Notes under the pieces: model-generated
Database searches by the model: none
What the model was told of the DNA's origin: nothing
What the model saw: the letters and a program-made list of their open reading frames with translations, nothing else
Origin: Planctomycetota bacterium
Lineage (GTDB): Bacteria > Planctomycetota > J058
Direction: 5' to 3'
Assembly (NCBI GenBank): GCA_023954375.1
Contig: JAMLIC010000009.1
Coordinates: 1 to 64,000 of the forward strand
DNA: 64,000 nucleotides
Shown here: positions 17,164 through 25,514 of the stretch, piece after piece
How the letters are laid out: every line of letters starts with the position of its first letter
How positions within the stretch are numbered: the first letter of the stretch is position 1
Position numbers and translations under genes: made by a program

Positions 17164-17811
17164 GACGACGCGGGTGATGGCGGACGCCCGTGAGCACGGG
17201 ATCGGGGCCCCTCGAGCGGCCTCGACGCGCTCGCGCACAGGGTCGCGCTCCCCGAGCGCCCACGGTCCGACCTCATCGCGCACGGCATCGCGCACGTCAT
17301 CGTGGGCCAGGACCACCTGAATCGCCGATGCGAATTGTGCCCCGGCGGCAGGGCTCGGCCGGCGGGAGAGCGTCACGACATCGCATGCGTCGGAGGCCCA
17401 GCGGGGCATGGGATAGAACCGGATGCGGTCGACCTCGTAGGCGTGGTCATCGCAGGGACAGAGCACCCACGCCTCGATGCGCCGGAGGGCTTCGCGCGCG
17501 CTCTGCCCCGCTCGGATCATCTCGCCGTTCGTTAGGCGCCTGGGAGCCGCCGCGACGGCTCGTGCGAGGGCCTCGTCGCCCCAGCGCGCGAGACCGGCCC
17601 ACCACTCGATGAACCTGTTGGGGACCGGAGGAGCGGCGCCCCCGAGCGTCTCCAGAGCCCCAGGGTCGCCCGCGTAGGCAGCCAGCTCCAAGCGCTCGCC
17701 GGCGAGGTCGCCGGTGCGCACCCGTTCGGCCAGCAGGGCTACGCGGGCGCCGGATTCGCCTTGGGCGACGCGACGGCGCAGGTCTCGGAGCCGCTCATCC
17801 ACGACGGGCAC
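17164..17811 (-). CDS. Unrecognised ERLELAAY-type protein without its own stop codon
   Basis: From a GTG at 17811 (or 17802) the frame encodes about 215 plausible residues with GERLELAAYAGDP, PNRFIEWWAGLARWG, EAWVLCPCDD and a tail ALGERDPVRERVEA. I recall similar small proteins in planctomycete and myxobacterial genomes (memory, not checked). The frame then passes through Arg/Pro-rich non-coding-looking sequence and stays open to the end of copy 2 at 15682. Either the natural stop has been lost, there is a frameshift near the 3' end, or the gene is decaying. The end coordinate is my estimate. Confidence 0.45.
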
Positions 17812-17869
17812 GATGGCGCGGCTCGACGTGGCCGGCCAGGTCGTGGCGGCGGGGGCGGCGGAGGGACGG

Positions 17870-19066
17870 TCAGCGGGGGGCGGCCGCCTTGCCGAGCCCC
17901 ACTTCGTCAAGGAGCTGGCGGCGCGCGCGGTCGAACGCGGCCTGGGGGTCGACCGTGGGAGTGGCGGGGACGGGCACGTCCTGGAGCATGTCCTCGTTCG
18001 CGCTCACGCGCACCGCGACCACGACGAACCGCTCGCCCAGGAGGGCGCAGAGCCGGTCGAGGCGCCTCCTCCTCGCGCGCGGGAGCGGGGGGAAGGCGAA
18101 GCGGTCGTCGAAGGCGCGGGCGGCCTCCGCGACGGCCGTGAGCTCCGGAAAGAACCGCGCGCGCGCCCAGTCCTCGAGCGTCGCTCGGTCGGGGGTGGCC
18201 TCCCGGACCGCGAGCTCGGCCGAGAGCTGGACGAGGGCCTCGACGAGGCGCCCGTAGAGCGCTTGGACCTCCCGGGAGAAGCCCGCGTGGTCGGTCGGCC
18301 TCAGGGAGAGGAACTCCGATACCTCGAGCCGATCGAGCCAGGCCAGCTCGTCCGCGGTGAGGCCCTGGTGGACGCGCCGCTGGACGGCCCGTGGTTGTTT
18401 GCGGAGCTCGCAGAGCACGTGCGCCCGGTACACCCCCGGCGGCGGCGGAGCCCGGAACGGCCCGAAGGAGGCGCGGAACGTCCCCGCCTCGACGCGCACG
18501 CGCTGCGTCGCGACGGGTGAGGGCCAATGGTCGAGCACGATCTCGAGGACGAGGCCCTCCGGGAACGTGGTGCTCACGACAATGGTGAACACGCCTTCGT
18601 CCTCGACGAAGCGGGTGATCCGGAGGAGGTCCGCGGGCGCGGCGGCCCCTCCGCCCGGTAGATTGGGCAGCGCCTCGGTCACCTCGAGGTCCAGGGCCGC
18701 CTCACCCCTGCCGCGGATGCGAATGACGACGCGGCTCGGGCCGAGCGGCGCGCCCGGGGGCACGATGAACGTCAGGCGCTCCGCCGTGCTCTGGACGATG
18801 AGGCAGACGGCGTCGCCGAGCGACAGCCGGAGCTCCTCGTGACGGCAGGTGTTCCTGGGCGGCGGCTGCCCCGGCGCGGGCTCGGGCAGCGGCGGGCAGG
18901 CGTGTAGCCCGCTCCCGCGCACCTCGATCACGCCGCCGGGAGAGACCTCGGCGCGCGGACGGCCGTTCACCCGGATCTCGGTCAGGGCGGGCGGGCCGTC
19001 GTCACTTCGTGCGGGGAGGGCCGCGAGTGCGAGGCCGAGCAGCACGGCGAGGAGGAGCCGGGTCAT
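17870..19066 (-). CDS. Exported protein, paralogous family copy 3
   Basis: 398 residues. The ATG overlaps the stop of the upstream lipoprotein gene (ATGA). The signal peptide ends near ARS-DDG. It carries the family signature GSGLHACPPLPEPAPGQPPP, an IPT/TIG-like beta region and a helical C-terminal half (Q-L-S-A-E-L-A and R-x-R-R-R-L-D-R-L-C-A-L-L, also seen in copies 1 and 2). No catalytic motif is seen. The three copies share domain order but are well diverged, so the duplications are old. Confidence 0.8.
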   Translation of the reverse strand: MTRLLLAVLLGLALAALPARSDDGPPALTEIRVNGRPRAEVSPGGVIEVRGSGLHACPPLPEPAPGQPPPRNTCRHEELRLSLGDAVCLIVQSTAERLTFIVPPGAPLGPSRVVIRIRGRGEAALDLEVTEALPNLPGGGAAAPADLLRITRFVEDEGVFTIVVSTTFPEGLVLEIVLDHWPSPVATQRVRVEAGTFRASFGPFRAPPPPGVYRAHVLCELRKQPRAVQRRVHQGLTADELAWLDRLEVSEFLSLRPTDHAGFSREVQALYGRLVEALVQLSAELAVREATPDRATLEDWARARFFPELTAVAEAARAFDDRFAFPPLPRARRRRLDRLCALLGERFVVVAVRVSANEDMLQDVPVPATPTVDPQAAFDRARRQLLDEVGLGKAAAPR

Positions 19067-19470
19067 GGACCGAACCCGCAGAACACCGGCGCGTGGAGCG
19101 ACACGCGCTCGTGCGCGGCCGAGGGGTCGACGAGGACCGTCCGGCCGGAGCGTCGCGTGATCCAGCGCGCGAGGTCGGGGAGCGCGACCGTCCCCTCCTC
19201 GTCGGCGAGCGACCACAGGTCCGCGAGGTCGGGCCGGAGCCGCAGGTGGATCGCCTTCCACATGGCCCCGATCCGGGCGGTCACCTCGGCGAGGTCCACG
19301 TCCTCGACATCGACCCGAATCCGTTGGTTCAGACCGGCGCGAGGGCCTGGGCCGGACAGGCCGCCCGCGTCGAGGGGCGAGTCGGTCCGAGCCGGCGACG
19401 GCGGCCCCTGCGAAGGCGAAGTCGCGCAGCCCGAGAGCAGGAACAGACCAGCGATGACCGCGACGCGCAC
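19063..19470 (-). CDS. Small lipoprotein coupled to paralog copy 3
   Basis: 135 residues from a GTG preceded by GAGGTG. A short signal peptide ends in a perfect lipobox (LLSGC at residues ~11-15). The mature part has a V-D-V-E-D-V-D-L-A-E-V-T segment and a Trp/Arg-rich middle (MWKAIHLRLRPDLADLWSL), ending in a beta-rich stretch. This resembles short secretin/STN-like modules, but that is a guess. It probably works with the exported protein translated directly after it. Confidence 0.65.
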   Translation of the reverse strand: MRVAVIAGLFLLSGCATSPSQGPPSPARTDSPLDAGGLSGPGPRAGLNQRIRVDVEDVDLAEVTARIGAMWKAIHLRLRPDLADLWSLADEEGTVALPDLARWITRRSGRTVLVDPSAAHERVSLHAPVFCGFGP

Positions 19471-19560
19471 GGGGCACCTCGGCCCCAGGATGCCGTTCAC
19501 CTCCGGGCAGGGCAACCAGCGACCGGCCGTTACCATCGACGAAGGGCGAACGAGGCCCGG

Positions 19561-20331
19561 ATGCGCATTCCGGTCATCGAGGGCGTGATCGACCGCCGCG
19601 TGCTGGCGAACTGGCGCTGCGACCCCGCCGTCGTCGCGCGCCTCCTGCCGCCGCCGCTGCGACCGAAGCTCGCCGGCGGCCACGCCATCGCCGGGGTCTG
19701 TCTGATCCGCCTGAAGGCCATCCGCCCGCGGCTCGGCGGCCTCGTGCCGGGCGCCCTCGGGATCTCGTCCGAGAACGCCGCGCACAGGATTGCCGTCGAG
19801 TGGGACGAGGCCGGCGGGACCCGCGAGGGCGTCTACGTGCCGCGCCGCGACACCTCGTCGCGCCTGAACGCCCTCGTCGGCGGGCGGCTGTTCCCGGGCG
19901 TCCATCACCGGGCGCGGTTCGACGTGCGCGAGGACGCCGACCGCCTGCGCATCGCGGTCGAGAGCGAGGACGGCGCGACGCGCCTCCTGCTCGACGCCCG
20001 CCGGGCCGAGGCCTTGCCGCCCGCGTCGGTCTTCCCCGACCTGGCCCGCGCCTCGGCGTTCTTCGAGGCGGGCGCCTGCGGCTACTCACCCGGGCGCGCC
20101 GTGGGCGAGCTCGACGGCCTCGAGCTCCGCACGCGGCGCTGGGAGGTCGAGCCGCTCGCGGTCGACGCGGCGCGCTCCAGCTTCTTCGACGACCCGACCC
20201 GCTTCCCGCCCGGCTCGGCCGTCTTCGACTGCGCGCTCCTCATGCGAGGGATCGAGCACGAGTGGCGCGCGCTCCCGGGGCTGCGCGCCGCGGCTCATCC
20301 GCGGCGCAGCAGGTCGGCGACGCGCGCCTGA
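19561..20331 (+). CDS. DUF2071 family protein
   Basis: 256 residues. The N-terminus MRIPVIEGVIDRRVLANW, the segment PRRDTSSRLNALVGGRLFPG, and the C-terminal EVEPLAVDAARSSFFDD and MRGIEHEW match the DUF2071 (YqjF-like) family as I remember it. These are soluble beta-rich proteins of unknown biochemical role. The ATG follows GAGG by 5 bases. The 90-base gap upstream is a divergent promoter region shared with the lipoprotein-paralog operon. Confidence 0.82.
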   Translation: MRIPVIEGVIDRRVLANWRCDPAVVARLLPPPLRPKLAGGHAIAGVCLIRLKAIRPRLGGLVPGALGISSENAAHRIAVEWDEAGGTREGVYVPRRDTSSRLNALVGGRLFPGVHHRARFDVREDADRLRIAVESEDGATRLLLDARRAEALPPASVFPDLARASAFFEAGACGYSPGRAVGELDGLELRTRRWEVEPLAVDAARSSFFDDPTRFPPGSAVFDCALLMRGIEHEWRALPGLRAAAHPRRSRSATRA

Positions 20332-20340
20332 AAGGGGCTG

Positions 20341-22059
20341 TCATCCGCGCCTTCCGGGCGACCCGCGCCACGAGGGCGCGTCGAACGGGAGCACCTCGAC
20401 GCCGGGCAGGGCGTCGGTGAGGCGCTCGCGCGTGGGTTCGTCGCACCAGATCGTGAGTCGACAGAGCGAGATGCAGCCCCGGAGGGCGGCGATGTCGTCC
20501 GCGTCCAGCGCAGCCGCGCTCGTGGAGAGCGTCAGGTCCCGCAGCTCCAGCGCCGGCGTGAGGACGCCGAGCGCGCCGGGCTCCACGTGGCCGACCAGGG
20601 CGAGCTGCTCGAGTTGCTTCAGCCGCGCGACGGACGCCAGGAGGTCGCGGCTGGCGCGGACCGTCCGCGGCCGGAGCTCGAGCGCGCTGACCGTGCTCGC
20701 GGCCCCAGCCAACTCATCCAGGACGGCCGGCGAGGCGAAGGTCCCGTGCAACGAGAGCCTCGTCGAGCTGGCGAAGCGAGCGAGAGCCGTCCCGACGCCC
20801 GCCGCCGGCGGCTCGGTGCGCGTGTCGAGCGTGAGCTCGAGCAGCGAGGCGGCCCGCGACAGGCCCAGGAGCGCCTCCGCATCGACCACGCAGTCCAGCA
20901 GGGCCAACCGCTCGAGGCGATGCGCGCGCCCGAGCGCCGCCCACCCGCGGCCGGTCGGGCGCTCGAGCTCGAACGCGTGCACGCGGCGGAGGGCGGGGAG
21001 GGCGGCGATGTTCGCGATCGCGGCGTCGTCGACGCCGGGGACGCCGACCACCTCCAGGTCCTCGATCGGCGCGTCCGCGAGGGCCTCGAAGGCGTCCGGC
21101 GCGGCGTCGACCCGGGTCAGGTCCAGGCGCCGAAGGCGAGGCAACCCGGCGAGGGGCGCCAGCCCGTCGCCCTCGAGCGCCAGGCCGCGGAGCCTGACCT
21201 CCTCGACGGTCGAGAGCGACTCGAGCGCGTCCAGGGTCCGCCAGGTCGACCGCGGCGCGCTCGCCAGAGTGAACCGCTCGAGCGGCGCCCCGACCTCGAC
21301 GAGCGCGCGCAGGCCCGAGCCGTCGAGCCAGGGCGCGCTGAGGAGCGCGAGGTCCCGCAGGCGCGGGGCGCGCGCCAGGGCCTCGAGGCCACCGTCGGTG
21401 AGCAGGTCCGCGTGCAGACTCAGCCGCTCCAGCCGACCGCCGCACGCGGTGAGCGTCTGCTCGAGCCCTTCGTCGGTGACCCGGCCGCGGACCTCGAGCG
21501 CCCGCAGGCGATCGAGCCCTGCGAGCCGGTCCGGCGGCAGGCGGCCCTCCGTGACCCGCACCCTCAGCGCCTCGATGGTGGGTGGCAGCGGCGCGGCGAG
21601 GGCTCCGCTCGTCACCTCCGCCTCGACGAGCGTGCCGAGCGAGGCCAGCGCCGTGAGCTCCTCGGGCCGCTCGATCCCTTCCGCCGCGACGATCGGCTCG
21701 TCCGGCAGGGCGAGGTGAGACCCGAGCGGCGCCCAGCCGAGCGCGTCCCGGGCGCCCGAGCCAACGTGCAGGCGGGCCTCGGGGTGCCAGCCGAGCGCGA
21801 CGCAGACCTCGCACGACCCGACGTGCACCGCCGGGTCCGCGTCGAGCGCGGCGAGCGCCGGTCGCTGCCGCTCGGCCACGGCCGCCGCGACGGGCGACGG
21901 CTCCCCGCGGCGCCAGCGGAGCAGGTAGGCCTCCTCGAGCCGGCCGGCGCGCAGGAGCGCCGACTCGAGGGCTGCGGCGACGGCCGGGTCGTCCAGCGCG
22001 CCGAGGGCCCGCGCCAGGCGGGCCAGTGACGTGTCCAACGGATCGGCGAGGCGGGGCAC
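20341..22059 (-). CDS. Leucine-rich repeat protein
   Basis: 572 residues. The N-terminal ~130 residues are helical with ALDDPAVAAALESALLRAG and two cysteines (CEVCVALGW). From about 150 onward there are roughly a dozen LRR units of the ribonuclease-inhibitor type (L-x-x-L-x-L-x-x, e.g. LPRLRRLDLTRVDAA, LEQLALVGHV). No signal peptide or membrane helix, so it is probably cytoplasmic and protein-binding. It converges on the DUF2071 gene with 9 bases between the stops. The partner is unknown. Confidence 0.85.
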   Translation of the reverse strand: MPRLADPLDTSLARLARALGALDDPAVAAALESALLRAGRLEEAYLLRWRRGEPSPVAAAVAERQRPALAALDADPAVHVGSCEVCVALGWHPEARLHVGSGARDALGWAPLGSHLALPDEPIVAAEGIERPEELTALASLGTLVEAEVTSGALAAPLPPTIEALRVRVTEGRLPPDRLAGLDRLRALEVRGRVTDEGLEQTLTACGGRLERLSLHADLLTDGGLEALARAPRLRDLALLSAPWLDGSGLRALVEVGAPLERFTLASAPRSTWRTLDALESLSTVEEVRLRGLALEGDGLAPLAGLPRLRRLDLTRVDAAPDAFEALADAPIEDLEVVGVPGVDDAAIANIAALPALRRVHAFELERPTGRGWAALGRAHRLERLALLDCVVDAEALLGLSRAASLLELTLDTRTEPPAAGVGTALARFASSTRLSLHGTFASPAVLDELAGAASTVSALELRPRTVRASRDLLASVARLKQLEQLALVGHVEPGALGVLTPALELRDLTLSTSAAALDADDIAALRGCISLCRLTIWCDEPTRERLTDALPGVEVLPFDAPSWRGSPGRRG

Positions 22060-22339
22060 CTTCGTCCGCGGCGCCTGGCCACCCTGAGTCTAGAGCCTGT
22101 GCTCAAACGCGCAAACTCGTCGCCGACACGCTCGAACCCACGGGTGGAATGGAACCACGAGCGAGGCGAGGGCGCGGAGGCCGAGGCGAGGGGGGTGCGC
22201 GCGCGGCCGATATCGATCGCCGGATCCTATCCGTCGTGCGGAGCACGACGTCTCAGGCGTCAGTCCGGAGGGCCGGGACAGACCTGCCGCGCGCGCCCCC
22301 CCTCGCCCGGCATCCGCGGCCGCAGCCGTCGATCACACC
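22060..22339. other. Intergenic region with a perfect hairpin, no gene seen
   Basis: This 280-base gap separates two minus-strand genes. CGTCGTGC-GGA-GCACGACG (22232-22250) is a perfect 8-bp hairpin that could end transcription from the upstream secreted-protein gene, although no T-run follows. A G-rich stretch at about 22155-22205 superficially resembles the window's repeat family but does not align across its core. No ORF with a credible start is present. Confidence 0.5.
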
Positions 22340-23446
22340 TCAGTGCACGCGGCGCAGGGGCTTGAACACGCGCCCCGCCCAGCCCCGGCTCACGACCCGG
22401 CCGTCGTGCACGTCCACCCACTCGCAGCGGCCGGCCACGCCGCCCCCGCTGGCCGTGAGCTCCCAGCGCGTCTCCACGCCGTCCCAGTTCGCCGTGCCCA
22501 CCCAGCGGCCGTTCTTGGCCTCGAGCCGGACCCGGCAGCGCACGGCGCCGTCGCGCGCGCTGAGGACGCCCACGGCCTGGCCGCCCTCGGGCTGGAGGCG
22601 CAGGAACAGGCCGTCGTCGCGGCGCCACACGCCGTCGAGCGGCGCGGCCTCGCCGGCCGCGGGCTCCGAGGCGGCCCCGGCCCCCTCGACGCCGTCGATC
22701 CGCCGCAGCCGCGTGAACGTCACGGCCGCCCAGCCGCGCTGGCTGACCTCGCCCTGACCCTCGGTCCAGGCGGCGCGGCCGTCGAGCTTGCCCTCGGACC
22801 AGGCCAGCTCGACCTCGGTCCCGAGCCCCGCGACCGTGCCGCGCAGGACGCCGCGCTGCACCTCGACCTCGATCGTCTGCCCGTCGTGGTGCCCGACCGG
22901 GACGAGGCGCGCGCGCTTCGCCCCGGTGACCTCGAGCGACCAGGCGCCGCCCGGGCCCGCCCAGCCGCCGGCGAGGGGCTCGAGCGCGTCGACCGGGTCG
23001 CCGAACGGCTCCTCGGCCTGCCCGTCGCCCTCGGTCACGAGGCCGACGCGCGCCACGCGCTCGAAGCGGTGCGGCTCCCACCCGCGCCCGTGGATCGTCC
23101 CGTCCTCCCAGTCGAGCCACTCGAGCCGCCCCGACGCCTTGCCAGGCGCGTCGAGCGTGAGCTCCCACTTCGCCTCGGCGCGGTGCTCACCCTCGACCCA
23201 GGTGCCCGCGCCCGTGAGCTTCTTCCCGCTCACCTTCAGCGCGACGTGGCACTCGAGGCCGTCGGGCGGGTCGAGGAGCGCGCCCTCGAGGGCGTCGTCC
23301 GAGGTCGCGGCGAGGCGGTAGAACTTCTCGCCCGACTCGCCGGCCGGGAGCCGCCGCCACAGCCCCTCGAGGTCGCGCGCCGACTGCGCGCTCGCCACCG
23401 ACGCCAGCGCGAGGAGCGCCCCGAGCGCGAACGACGCCTGCCTCAT
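22340..23446 (-). CDS. Secreted protein made of three repeated beta modules
   Basis: 368 residues with a clear signal peptide (cleavage near ASA-QSA). The mature part consists of three units of about 100-115 residues, each opening with L-x-G-x-W and closing with W-x-D-x-x-x-G-x-x-x-x-R-G-W-x-x-x-x-F (ends near residues 130, 245 and 365). The units alternate strand-rich segments and may be lipocalin-like or DUF2147-like barrels. No catalytic residues are recognised. It is monocistronic, with hairpin-containing sequence downstream. Confidence 0.75.
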   Translation of the reverse strand: MRQASFALGALLALASVASAQSARDLEGLWRRLPAGESGEKFYRLAATSDDALEGALLDPPDGLECHVALKVSGKKLTGAGTWVEGEHRAEAKWELTLDAPGKASGRLEWLDWEDGTIHGRGWEPHRFERVARVGLVTEGDGQAEEPFGDPVDALEPLAGGWAGPGGAWSLEVTGAKRARLVPVGHHDGQTIEVEVQRGVLRGTVAGLGTEVELAWSEGKLDGRAAWTEGQGEVSQRGWAAVTFTRLRRIDGVEGAGAASEPAAGEAAPLDGVWRRDDGLFLRLQPEGGQAVGVLSARDGAVRCRVRLEAKNGRWVGTANWDGVETRWELTASGGGVAGRCEWVDVHDGRVVSRGWAGRVFKPLRRVH

Positions 23447-23512
23447 CCCCCACCCCCTTCGGTGTGCCGCGTGAATGTAAAGGCTGATGCGGCCGGGGGC
23501 AAGGCGAGCGGT

Positions 23513-24481
23513 TCAGACCCCGCGGGGCTCGTAGCAGAGGAGGACCGACCCGGCGAGGGCGTGCATCTCCGGATACTCGTCGAACAGCGCGAACGTCTGG
23601 GGGGCGTTCTTCCGGCTGTAGGTGATCTCCTGCCAGTCGCGGCAGGTGGCCAGCGCCCTCAGCTGGGTCTTCATGTCCTCGAGGCGCGGGGCGAGGCGCG
23701 GGCAGCGCCGGACGAGCTCCTCCACGATCCGCAGGTTCGTCCGCCGCGGGCGCGTGTAGGCGTTCATCGTCCGCGCCAGCAGCCGGAAGTTCATCGCCCG
23801 CACCAGCGGACCGGTGCGGTCGTAGAAGACCTTGATCAGGTGGTGGTCGATCTGCACGTGCCGGACCTCGTCGAGCATGTGCAGGCGGTGGACGTCGGTG
23901 TAGAGCGGGTCGAGCGGGGCGTCCGGCCGCTCCTTGTTGTGGCGCTGGTAGTGGCGGTAGTAGTCGATCGTCTTCTCCTCGAACGCCAGCGCCAGCCAGC
24001 ACCAGAAGACGAACAGGTCCGGGCGGCGGCTCATGAAGGCCAGGAACGCGTCCTCCACCCGCCCCAGGCGCAGGAACGAGTAGTCCGAGCGCGCGTAGCG
24101 CTCGGGGTCGGTCAGCCGCGCCAGCCGCCGGAACATCTCCGTGTGCTTCACCTCCTCGTCGAGGAAGACCTCGAGCGCGTCGCGCAGGTCGGCGGGGAGG
24201 TCGAGGCTCGTGCGCGCGCGCAGCGTCGACACGATCCGCACCAGGAAGCGGTCCTCGAGGAAGATGAACTGCTCGTTGATCGCCAGCCCGTAGAGCTGGT
24301 TGTAGGTGCGCCGCTCGTCCGGCGTCAGCTCGGCGTAGACCGCCGTGTGGGAGAGCGGCGTCAGGTGCTCGGGGAAGAACAGGCGGCCGAAGTCGACGCC
24401 CCGCGACCAGTCGATCTGTTCGATCGAGTAGGCGTTCTGGTCGGCGCGGCGCTTGAGCGTGTCGAGCGGCAGGACGTTCAC
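23513..24481 (-). CDS. AurF-like diiron oxygenase, copy A
   Basis: 322 residues. Four helices carry ferritin-like diiron ligands: NEQFIFLE, DEEVKHTEMF, FEEKTIDYY and HMLDEVRH. The last is H-x3-E-x2-H, which supplies the extra histidine that distinguishes the p-aminobenzoate N-oxygenase (AurF) family from ordinary ferritin-like oxygenases. AurF-type enzymes hydroxylate or N-oxygenate with O2; the substrate here is unknown. The GTG at 24481 overlaps the stop of copy B by four bases, so the two are coupled and may form a heterodimer. Confidence 0.8.
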   Translation of the reverse strand: MNVLPLDTLKRRADQNAYSIEQIDWSRGVDFGRLFFPEHLTPLSHTAVYAELTPDERRTYNQLYGLAINEQFIFLEDRFLVRIVSTLRARTSLDLPADLRDALEVFLDEEVKHTEMFRRLARLTDPERYARSDYSFLRLGRVEDAFLAFMSRRPDLFVFWCWLALAFEEKTIDYYRHYQRHNKERPDAPLDPLYTDVHRLHMLDEVRHVQIDHHLIKVFYDRTGPLVRAMNFRLLARTMNAYTRPRRTNLRIVEELVRRCPRLAPRLEDMKTQLRALATCRDWQEITYSRKNAPQTFALFDEYPEMHALAGSVLLCYEPRGV

Positions 24482-25464
24482 ACGGGCACCTCGCGCGGGC
24501 CGTGCTTGCCCTCGAGCACGAACAGCTCCCACAGCCCGTCGTGCTCGGGGTACTCGGCGAACAGCTCCATGGTCTTCCCCACGGCGTCGCGGCTGAACGC
24601 CGCCTGGTGGAACGAGCGGCTCGTGCGCAGGAGCGGCAGCTCGGCCAGCAGCGCCGGGATCACCTGCGCCTTCAGGTCGGGGAACTCGCCCCCGAGGACC
24701 TCGAGGATCCGCCGCGACGTGCGCCGCGGCGACACGTAGCTGCGCATGAGCACCTTGAACATGCGCGCGGCGAGGCGGCGCTTCCACATGGGCTCGGGGT
24801 CGTAGAGCCACGTGAGCAGGTGCTGGTCGAGCTGGTAGTGGCGGGCCTCGTCCTTGAAGTGGAACTCGTGCAGCTCGACGAAGCTCGCGTCGAGCTCGCC
24901 GGGGGCCGCCTTCTCCGCCTTGCGGTACTGCCGGCAGTAGTCGACCGTCCGCTCCTCGAAGAAGATCGCCGCCCAGATCCAGAGGAGGAACGTGCGCGGG
25001 CGCGCCAGCAGCACGTTCAGCGCCAGCCCCTGCGGCCCCGAGACGTTGAACAGGCGGAACGCGCGCGTGGGGTACATGGCCGGCTCGGCCTTCTCGCACA
25101 TGCGCCAGAACATCTCCGAGTGCTTGTGCTCCTCGGCCACGAAGTGCTCGAGGGCCTCGCGCAGGAGCGGCGGCATGTCGGGCTGCTGGGCGAGCAGGCG
25201 CTGGAGGACCGGCACGAGCAGGTGCTGCTCGAACCAGACGAACTGCTCGCACACGCCGACGGCGAAGAGCTGGTTGTAGCGCAGGCGATGCTCGGGCCCG
25301 AGCCGGGCGTAGGCGGGGAGGTGCGTGAGCGGCGCGATCCCGTCGGGCGACCAGCGCTTCGCGCGGTCGACGGGCCGGGCCCAGTCGAGGTCGTCGATGG
25401 AGTAGGCCATCGAGACCGACTTCTTGTTCAGCGCCTCGAGCGTCTCGACCCCGAGCCGGGCCAC
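24478..25464 (-). CDS. AurF-like diiron oxygenase, copy B
   Basis: 328 residues from a GTG preceded by GGAGG with 6-base spacing. It is a paralog of copy A with the same ligand layout: CEQFVWFE, AEEHKHSEMF, FEERTVDYC and HFKDEARH (H-x3-E-x2-H). All expected iron ligands are present in both copies, so neither looks degenerate. Their strict pairing suggests obligate partners or successive oxidations. The lipid-kinase gene follows upstream on the same strand after 50 bases. Confidence 0.8.
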   Translation of the reverse strand: MARLGVETLEALNKKSVSMAYSIDDLDWARPVDRAKRWSPDGIAPLTHLPAYARLGPEHRLRYNQLFAVGVCEQFVWFEQHLLVPVLQRLLAQQPDMPPLLREALEHFVAEEHKHSEMFWRMCEKAEPAMYPTRAFRLFNVSGPQGLALNVLLARPRTFLLWIWAAIFFEERTVDYCRQYRKAEKAAPGELDASFVELHEFHFKDEARHYQLDQHLLTWLYDPEPMWKRRLAARMFKVLMRSYVSPRRTSRRILEVLGGEFPDLKAQVIPALLAELPLLRTSRSFHQAAFSRDAVGKTMELFAEYPEHDGLWELFVLEGKHGPREVPV

Positions 25465-25514
25465 GGCGGACCTCCGGGTGACAGGCTACCGCCGCGCGCG
25501 GCGCGCCGCCAAGC

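Noticed and set aside
17302..17535. Small plus-strand frame in the gap between paralogs
   Set aside because: Antisense to the ERLELAAY-type frame, no SD, and the composition is that of a shadow.
22155..22210. G-rich stretch as another copy of the repeat element
   Set aside because: It shares short GAGGCG/GAGGGG words but neither paired arms nor the ATGAGTGATGCG end.
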